From Pontibacter aydingkolensis (GTDB lineage: Bacteria > Bacteroidota > Bacteroidia > Cytophagales > Hymenobacteraceae), in assembly GCF_019443125.1 (NCBI RefSeq), contig NZ_JAHYXK010000001.1, positions 323,608-387,607 on the forward strand: a DNA stretch of 64,000 bases, in the 5' to 3' direction. Made by a program: the position numbers and the translations under genes. Shown here in pieces: positions 59,076 through 64,000 of the stretch (position 1 is its first letter; each line of letters starts with the position of its first letter). Under the pieces are notes generated by a model. That model had not been told where the DNA came from and searched no databases. It saw nothing but the letters and a program-made list of their open reading frames with translations.

Positions 59076-61280
59076 TTGGAGAAGCCTAACATCCTGCTCA
59101 TAACCCCTCCGCTTACACAGCTAAACACCCCATATCCTGCCACAGCCTATTTAAAAGGTTTTTTATCAGGCCAGGGCTATACTGTTGCGCAAGCGGACCT
59201 GGGCATAGAACTGGTACTTAAAATGTTTTCCAAAGATGGCTTAACCCGTATTTTCAATGAGATTGAAGCTGGCGAGTTTGAGTTGTCGGACAACAGCCTG
59301 CGCATACTTCGCCTGAAACGTGAGTACCTGCACACTATTGAACCTGTTATTCGTTTTCTGCAGAACAAAGATCTCACACTGGCACAACAGATCAGTTACA
59401 GCCGCTTTTTACCCGAGGCCTCCCGCTTCGACCAGGTAGAGGACATTGATTGGGCCTTTGGAAGTATGGGTATTACCGACAGGGCACGCTACCTGGCAAC
59501 TTTATACTTAGAAGACCTCGGCGACCTGATCAAAGAAACCATTTCGCCATACTTTGCCTTTAGCCGCTATGCCGAAAAACTGGCATTGTCTGCTACGTCT
59601 TTTGATCCAATGGAGAACGCGCTGCAGCAAAAGCCAAGCCTGATAGACGAGATGCTGCTGGAATTGTTGGAAGAACACTTGCAGAAGGTACAGCCAGGTA
59701 TAGTAGGTTTTTCTATTCCGTTTCCGGGCAACTTATTTGGTGGCTTACGACTGGCGCAGCATATCAAACAGAACTACCCAGGTATAAAAACAGCTATGGG
59801 TGGCGGTTATCCTAACACAGAATTGCGCAGTCTGCGTGAGCCACGCCTGTTCAAGTATATTGATTTTGTTACGCTGGATGATGGCGAAGGTCCGTGGTTG
59901 AAACTGCTGGAATACCTGCAAGGCAAACGTGAGGCTGAGCAACTGCAGCGTGCTTTTATACTTCAGGAAGGCGAAGTAAAGTATATCAATGGCTGCACTG
60001 ATGCTGATGTTCCGCATACAGAAATTGGCACACCCGATTACAGCGACCTGCCTATAAAGGATTACCTTTCGGTGATAGATGTGGTAAACCCGATGCACCG
60101 CCTCTGGAGTGATGGCCGCTGGAACAAACTTACCATTGCCCATGGCTGCTACTGGAAACGCTGCTCCTTCTGCGACATCACTTTAGACTATATTAACCGC
60201 TACGACGTCGCTCCGGCTACGTTGCTGGTAGACCGCATTGAGCAGATCATAGCCCAGACAGGGCAAACCGGATTTCATTTTGTTGATGAGGCTGCCCCTC
60301 CTGCTCCACTCCGCGATATGGCTATTGAGCTTATCCGACGTGGTGTAAAAATTAGCTGGTGGGGAAATATCCGATTCGAGAAAACATTTACGCCTGACCT
60401 GTGTCGCCTGCTGGCCGCTTCGGGTTGTATTGCCGTTTCGGGTGGTTTAGAGGTTGCTTCTGACAGGTTACTTGCCTTGATGGAGAAAGGCGTAAGCATT
60501 GGCCAGGTTGCCCGCGTTACCGACAGCTTTACCCAAGCGGGCATTATGGTGCACGCTTACCTGATGTATGGCTTTCCAACACAAACTACTCAGGAAACTA
60601 TAGACTCATTGGAAGTAGTGCGCCAGCTGTTTACCAACAATGTAATACAGTCGGGTTACTGGCACCGCTTTAGCATGACGGCGCACAGCCCTGTAGGTAA
60701 GAATCCCGAAAAGTATAAAGTTGTAAAAGTAGGTCCTGAAGAAGGAGACTTTGCCAATAACGACCTGTGGCACGACGACCCAACCGGCACCGACCACGGC
60801 TTATTTGGCGAAGGATTGGCTAAGGCTATTTACAACTACATGCATGGTGTGGCCCTGGATGAGCCGCTTTCGTTCTGGTTTGATTTTAAAACGCCGCGCA
60901 CTACCGTAAAACCAAACCTGATCAGCACGGCTATAGAGCAACCCCACCGCCCCGACAGCTCCCGACTTAATGCACGTGTACTATGGCTGGGCAATACTCC
61001 TGAAATTGACTTTACAATGTACGCCAAGAAAGGGCAGACAATTGAGCGTTGCGTGCTTACCTTCTACGAAAAAGGCGAGGACTTCCAGGTAAAGACAACT
61101 GCAAATATCGGCCAGTGGATCTTTGACGTAATCCAAAGGATTGTACCTGAAAGCGATGAAACGCTTCTTCTGAACCAGCTCCAGGAATCATTTCCGGCGG
61201 AGGCACATTTAACGTTTGATGAGTTTATGGCCTCTCCTACGTGGTTTGAACTGCGGGAGAAAGGGTTGCTGCTACTATAA
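59076..61280 (+). CDS. B12-binding-type radical SAM protein
   Basis: 734 residues from a TTG start (MEKPNILLITPPLTQLNTPYPA). The N-terminal 280 residues resemble the cobalamin-binding domain (VGFSIPFPGNLFGGLRLAQHI, AMGGGYPNTELR), but no DxHxxG histidine is evident. The radical SAM core follows: cluster cysteines C358, C363 and C366 in HGCYWKRCSFCD (CX4CX2C instead of the common CX3CX2C), then FVDEAAPPAPLRD and ISWWGNIRFEK. A C-terminal domain of 200 residues is of unknown fold. It acts on an unknown substrate. Proximity to the B12-uptake unit fits, but it has its own promoter. Confidence 0.85.
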   Translation: MEKPNILLITPPLTQLNTPYPATAYLKGFLSGQGYTVAQADLGIELVLKMFSKDGLTRIFNEIEAGEFELSDNSLRILRLKREYLHTIEPVIRFLQNKDLTLAQQISYSRFLPEASRFDQVEDIDWAFGSMGITDRARYLATLYLEDLGDLIKETISPYFAFSRYAEKLALSATSFDPMENALQQKPSLIDEMLLELLEEHLQKVQPGIVGFSIPFPGNLFGGLRLAQHIKQNYPGIKTAMGGGYPNTELRSLREPRLFKYIDFVTLDDGEGPWLKLLEYLQGKREAEQLQRAFILQEGEVKYINGCTDADVPHTEIGTPDYSDLPIKDYLSVIDVVNPMHRLWSDGRWNKLTIAHGCYWKRCSFCDITLDYINRYDVAPATLLVDRIEQIIAQTGQTGFHFVDEAAPPAPLRDMAIELIRRGVKISWWGNIRFEKTFTPDLCRLLAASGCIAVSGGLEVASDRLLALMEKGVSIGQVARVTDSFTQAGIMVHAYLMYGFPTQTTQETIDSLEVVRQLFTNNVIQSGYWHRFSMTAHSPVGKNPEKYKVVKVGPEEGDFANNDLWHDDPTGTDHGLFGEGLAKAIYNYMHGVALDEPLSFWFDFKTPRTTVKPNLISTAIEQPHRPDSSRLNARVLWLGNTPEIDFTMYAKKGQTIERCVLTFYEKGEDFQVKTTANIGQWIFDVIQRIVPESDETLLLNQLQESFPAEAHLTFDEFMASPTWFELREKGLLLL

Positions 61281-61283
61281 TAA

Positions 61284-61320
61284 AAAGGCCGGAGCAAGTT
61301 CAAGCTCCGGCCTTTTCTCT
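61284..61320. terminator. bidirectional terminator, radical SAM/DUF6624
   Basis: Arms 61285-61296 and 61305-61316 (AAAGGCCGGAGC/GCTCCGGCCTTT) with A-rich and T-rich flanks between converging genes. Confidence 0.85.
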
Positions 61321-61336
61321 ATTTGCTGTACACTTA

Positions 61337-62242
61337 TTACTCTTTCGGAAATACATACTCAATATTTTGTCGCCTGGCATACTCGCCTAAGGGCTCCATC
61401 CCCATCTCCGCTCTTCGCTTATCAACATTAACCTCATCATCTATAGGATAAAACTCATACTTCTGTGTATCCGGGTTCAGGCGCAATTGACTTCCATACT
61501 TCTGAGGTTGGTTGTTCCCGACAAGAACCCTGTCTTCCAGCATAGCCAGATGGCGTTTTTCTAATTCGCCATCTTCAGTTGCCTTGCGCAGCAGGGGCAG
61601 GTACTTCTCCTGCACAACCAATGGTGCGTGTTGTATAACTAAGAATGCAGCCATTTGTGCCTTGCTACCTACCATACTTTTGCCAGGCCAGCCATGCTCT
61701 TCAATTATTGCTACTACCTTTTTCTGATTCTCCGTATCAATCTGCTCCATCTTTTGCCCTAATTCCTTCACCTCTGCCGACTCTGCTCCTTTTTGCTGCA
61801 TTGCTGCCATAAACTCACGGCGCACCTGCTGGTCTGTTTCGTAAATTTTTTCCAGTTGTGTTTTTAATGGCTGATTATACTTCGCCTCAATCGTAGCTAA
61901 GTTTCTTTTCAGATCCTCTACCAGCTTTGCCCAGCGTTTATCAGAATGCAGGCTGCTCAAATCTGAATCTTGTTGCATATGGCCTATACTTGTGTACCCT
62001 TTGGCTACAGTCTGCTCCAGATGCGCGAAAGCTTTTTCTTTGTTGCCGGCCAATGCCCAGGAGCAGGCGGCATTATAGTGGTCAGATGCTGTACCTTTAC
62101 CAGCTTTAAGGGATTTATCATACATCTCGCCAGAGGCTTTGTACTCTTTTGCCTCATACTTGGCAAAAGCATCGGTTGTGGTTTGCGCTACAGCTGTTAA
62201 GCTGAGGCAGGCAAGTAGAAAAAGTAATGCAGTTCTTTTCAT
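61337..62242 (-). CDS. DUF6624 protein with TPR-like N-terminus
   Basis: 301 residues with a signal peptide ending AVAQ at about residue 20, so it is exported. The segment 25-110 is a TPR-like helical repeat (HYNAACSWALAGNKEKAFAHLEQ; SDLSSLHSDKRWAKLVEDL). The C-terminal half fits DUF6624: IIEEHGWPGKSMVGSKAQMAAFLVIQHA and LAMLEDRVLVGNNQPQKYGSQ. Function is unknown. Monocistronic. Confidence 0.8.
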   Translation of the reverse strand: MKRTALLFLLACLSLTAVAQTTTDAFAKYEAKEYKASGEMYDKSLKAGKGTASDHYNAACSWALAGNKEKAFAHLEQTVAKGYTSIGHMQQDSDLSSLHSDKRWAKLVEDLKRNLATIEAKYNQPLKTQLEKIYETDQQVRREFMAAMQQKGAESAEVKELGQKMEQIDTENQKKVVAIIEEHGWPGKSMVGSKAQMAAFLVIQHAPLVVQEKYLPLLRKATEDGELEKRHLAMLEDRVLVGNNQPQKYGSQLRLNPDTQKYEFYPIDDEVNVDKRRAEMGMEPLGEYARRQNIEYVFPKE

Positions 62243-62388
62243 AGTTTCTTTAAGTGTAAAATGTCAGTATTGATGAGAGTCCTATACTTTATAGACAACT
62301 CCTAATCTCATATTTAAACTTAAAACTAAATTTTTAGTTAATCAATAATTTGTTGCTATTATTCCACTGGAATATTTTTTCGGCCCCA

Positions 62389-62420
62389 TGCAACCCTTTT
62401 ACTAAAACCTGCATCTTATC
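62389..62420 (+). promoter_or_regulatory. ECF-type promoter-like sequence
   Basis: TGCAACC (62389-62395) and GCATCTTATC (62411-62420), 15 nt apart, resemble the GCAACC/CATCTAT arrangement that I recall upstream of ECF-controlled genes in this phylum. It lies about 55 nt before a short signal-peptide open frame. Confidence 0.3.
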
Positions 62421-62474
62421 TACAGAAAGCAGCAAAAAGCTGCTTTGCCACTACCAATCCTATCTAATAAAACT

Positions 62475-62591
62475 ATGAAATGCCTGGTCCTGTTTCTGCT
62501 CCTCTTCGGAGTGGGAACAGGGTTAAACCAGCCTTCTGCTTTCAATTTCCTTTCATCCCAATATTTTATACTTTCAGCTTTCAGTATATAG
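62475..62591 (+). pseudogene. short signal-peptide open frame, possible gene remnant
   Basis: 38 codons starting MKCLVLFLLLFGVGTGLN, a plausible signal peptide, which then run into a stop at 62589. No continuation was found in this frame. It could be the 5' remnant of a lost exported protein or a chance frame. Confidence 0.25.
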
Positions 62592-62740
62592 CTTTTTATA
62601 AAGCTTGGCTAGAAAGCGTGTTTGAGTTTAGATGCACTTATAAAAAGAGCAAAACATCTTTTTAGTACTGACCAACATCATATTTTCTAACTGTTTTACA
62701 TGCCAATATTGTAATGCGTTTTAACATAAACCAATGCATT

Positions 62741-63310
62741 ATGAAAAAGGTATCACTAGCAGTATTAGTGGCGGCTGGAGCCGTATTGGCATCATGCAAC
62801 CCAACAGATCAGCAGGCTGGAACAACCTCTGAGCTGCAACAGGAAGAAAGCTTTGCACCTGAGGCCTCAGCGAGCCAATCTGCAGTGCAGGACGATGAGT
62901 CTCAGAAAAATGTGGTGCAGGTAGCTGCCAGCTCTCCCGACCATACCACTCTGGTAACCGCTGTATAAACGGCAGGCCTGGTAGATGTGCTAACCAACGC
63001 TGGTCCGTTTAAGGTATTTGCCCCAACTAACGCAGCTTTTGATGAGTTGCCAGCCGGCACGGTAGAAGGCTTGCTTAAAACTGAGAAAAGAAGCGACCTG
63101 CACGAAATACTTCAGTACCATGTGTATGTTGGCGTATTAAATATAGATAGCTTTGAAAATGGACAGAGCCTGGGCCAGGTAAACGGAGGCCGCGTAACGA
63201 TGGGCGTACAGGACGTAAAGGTAACTGTAAACGGAGCTAACATCTTAGCCTCCATCCCTACTTCTAATGGCGTTATCCATGTGGTAGACAAAGTGTTGCT
63301 ACCACAGTAA
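62741..63310 (+). pseudogene. fasciclin-domain lipoprotein, interrupted by one stop codon
   Basis: From the ATG at 62741 the frame gives a lipoprotein signal ending LASC, a polar Gln/Ser/Glu-rich linker and the start of a fasciclin (FAS1) domain (DHTTLVTAV), then TAA at 62966-62968. The same frame continues without a shift as TAGLVDVLTNAGPFKVFAPT, AAFDELPAGTVEGLL and ends NGVIHVVDKVLLPQ, a complete FAS1 domain. The stop stands where FAS1 proteins usually have Lys or Gln, each one substitution away from TAA. Without the stop the protein would have about 189 residues. Recent inactivation or a sequencing error is likely. Confidence 0.85.
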
Positions 63311-63372
63311 ACATATCCATACCAGCCTGAAGCCATCCCTATAGTTTAGGCATATGCAGGTTTGGGAAGCAT

Positions 63373-63420
63373 AAAGCAAAAGGCACCCATAGCCTAAACC
63401 ATGGGTGCCTTTTGCTTTTA
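63373..63420. terminator. strong bidirectional terminator
   Basis: Perfect 18-bp arms 63373-63390 and 63401-63418 with a 10-nt loop (AAAGCAAAAGGCACCCAT and its complement), between the fasciclin gene and the converging peptidase. Confidence 0.9.
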
Positions 63421-63428
63421 TATAGATC

Positions 63429-64000
63429 CTAATTTTTCATGTATGCATCTCTGGCTGCTTTAAATTCCGATCCGGTTTTCCATTTTGGCCATTCTTCTGA
63501 GTAAGCCAGGCGTCTTCCTACTTTAAACAAAAGTGCCAGGTCGTCCACGGCGCCTTCCAGCACAAGTCCTTCATGCATTTCGTCTGATGGCTTGTGGTAG
63601 TAGTCGGCAAAGTACTCATCCAGCTTTTGCTTTCCGTAGGCTTTTCCTTTCTCCGAGTGGTCTATACCCGGGCCAATAAACAAAGCCGGAACTCCGATTT
63701 TAGCAAAGTTAAAGTGGTCTGACCTGTAATATAAACCTGCTTCCGGATTAGCTTCCGGGGCAATGTAACGGTTAACCTTTTCAGCCTCTTCTGTAATCAG
63801 CTCTTCTAATTCAGATTGCCCTACACCATACAGCACGATATCCTTTGTTTTGCCGTAAAAATTCATCATATCCATGTTAAGATTCGCAACCGTTTTCTCT
63901 TTCGGGAAAATCGGGTTAGCAGCATAGTATGCCGAACCCCACAAGCCCTGCTCCTCAGCGGTTACAGCCAGAAACACAATGGTTCTGTCTGGGGGCGTTG
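63429..64000 (-). CDS. M28 family peptidase (C-terminal part)
   Basis: Only the last 190 residues are in the window; the gene continues past 64000. Zinc-peptidase features: VFLAVTAEEQGLWGS with the catalytic Glu-Glu pair, NLNMDMMNFYG with the metal-binding aspartate, and RSDHFNFAKIGVPALFI with the histidine ligand. This is the catalytic core of M28 aminopeptidases, usually secreted in Bacteroidota. It ends SEFKAARDAYMKN. Signal peptide and N-terminal domains cannot be judged. Confidence 0.88.
   Translation of the reverse strand, partial: TPPDRTIVFLAVTAEEQGLWGSAYYAANPIFPKEKTVANLNMDMMNFYGKTKDIVLYGVGQSELEELITEEAEKVNRYIAPEANPEAGLYYRSDHFNFAKIGVPALFIGPGIDHSEKGKAYGKQKLDEYFADYYHKPSDEMHEGLVLEGAVDDLALLFKVGRRLAYSEEWPKWKTGSEFKAARDAYMKN

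Larger units (their letters stand above)
62243..62740. other. intergenic region, about 500 nt
   Basis: Mostly A/T-rich. It contains an ECF-type promoter-like sequence (62389-62420), a 38-codon open frame with a signal-peptide-like start (62475-62591) and two TATACTT heptamers (near 62284 and 62567). Otherwise nothing recognisable. Confidence 0.5.

Noticed and set aside
60144..60173. Frameshift or lost cysteine in the radical SAM motif
   Set aside because: All three cysteines are present and the frame runs on intact; the extra residue gives a CX4CX2C variant rather than a defect.

Overview
The window looks like a chromosomal segment from a member of the Bacteroidota, most likely Cytophagales and close to the Pontibacter/Hymenobacteraceae group. 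Three things point there: promoters fit the Bacteroidota sigma pattern (TTTG, about 19 nt, TAnnTTTG) while start codons lack Shine-Dalgarno signals; the window carries families typical of that phylum (DUF3467, DUF4397, DUF5074, DUF6624, a beta-propeller sensor kinase); and the gene order is the Bacteroidota one. The genus is inferred from general resemblance, not from a search.

Region 1 (1-35.2 kb, all on the minus strand) is a nearly unbroken information-processing cluster. Read in the direction of transcription it runs tRNA-Tyr, tRNA-Gly, tRNA-Thr, tuf, terminator, tRNA-Trp, secE, nusG, rplK, rplA, rplJ, rplL, rpoB, rpoC, a DUF3467 gene, then the str genes (rpsL, rpsG, fusA, rpsJ), a terminator, the S10 and spc genes (rplC to secY, map, infA, rpmJ) and the alpha genes (rpsM, rpsK, rpsD, rpoA, rplQ). 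Carbamoyl-phosphate synthase small subunit, enolase, a DivIC/FtsB-like protein and an HscA-type chaperone (cut by the window edge) follow. Full -33/-7 promoters are visible before tRNA-Tyr, tRNA-Trp, rpsL and rplC, so the block is several adjoining transcription units.

Region 2 (35.3-44.3 kb) is mixed housekeeping: a lipoprotein M1 aminopeptidase, a stand-alone biotin carrier protein, pyrH and frr on the plus strand, then a minus-strand group of an ECF sigma factor, a zinc-finger anti-sigma-like protein, gmk and nadD, and two family 2 glycosyltransferases.

Region 3 (44.4-53.5 kb) has a propeller histidine kinase next to a LytTR response regulator, adenosylhomocysteinase, a DUF4397 lipoprotein, a THUMP-like methyltransferase, three tiny hydrophilic proteins in a row and a RibD-C/DHFR-like reductase.

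Region 4 (53.5-64 kb) contains interspersed repeats, a 3-methyladenine DNA glycosylase, then a cobalamin riboswitch that controls a TonB-dependent receptor and a DUF5074 propeller lipoprotein. A B12-binding-type radical SAM protein lies about 1 kb beyond, so uptake and a possible user of the cofactor sit close together. The window ends with a DUF6624 protein, a fasciclin lipoprotein gene broken by one in-frame stop, and the C-terminal part of an M28 peptidase.

The most unexplained signal is the heptamer AAGTATA/TATACTT. By hand I count about 70 copies between 35.3 and 62.6 kb, in all reading frames and between genes, where chance predicts three or four; the ribosomal region has about a dozen. 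No CRISPR array, insertion sequence or prophage is visible.
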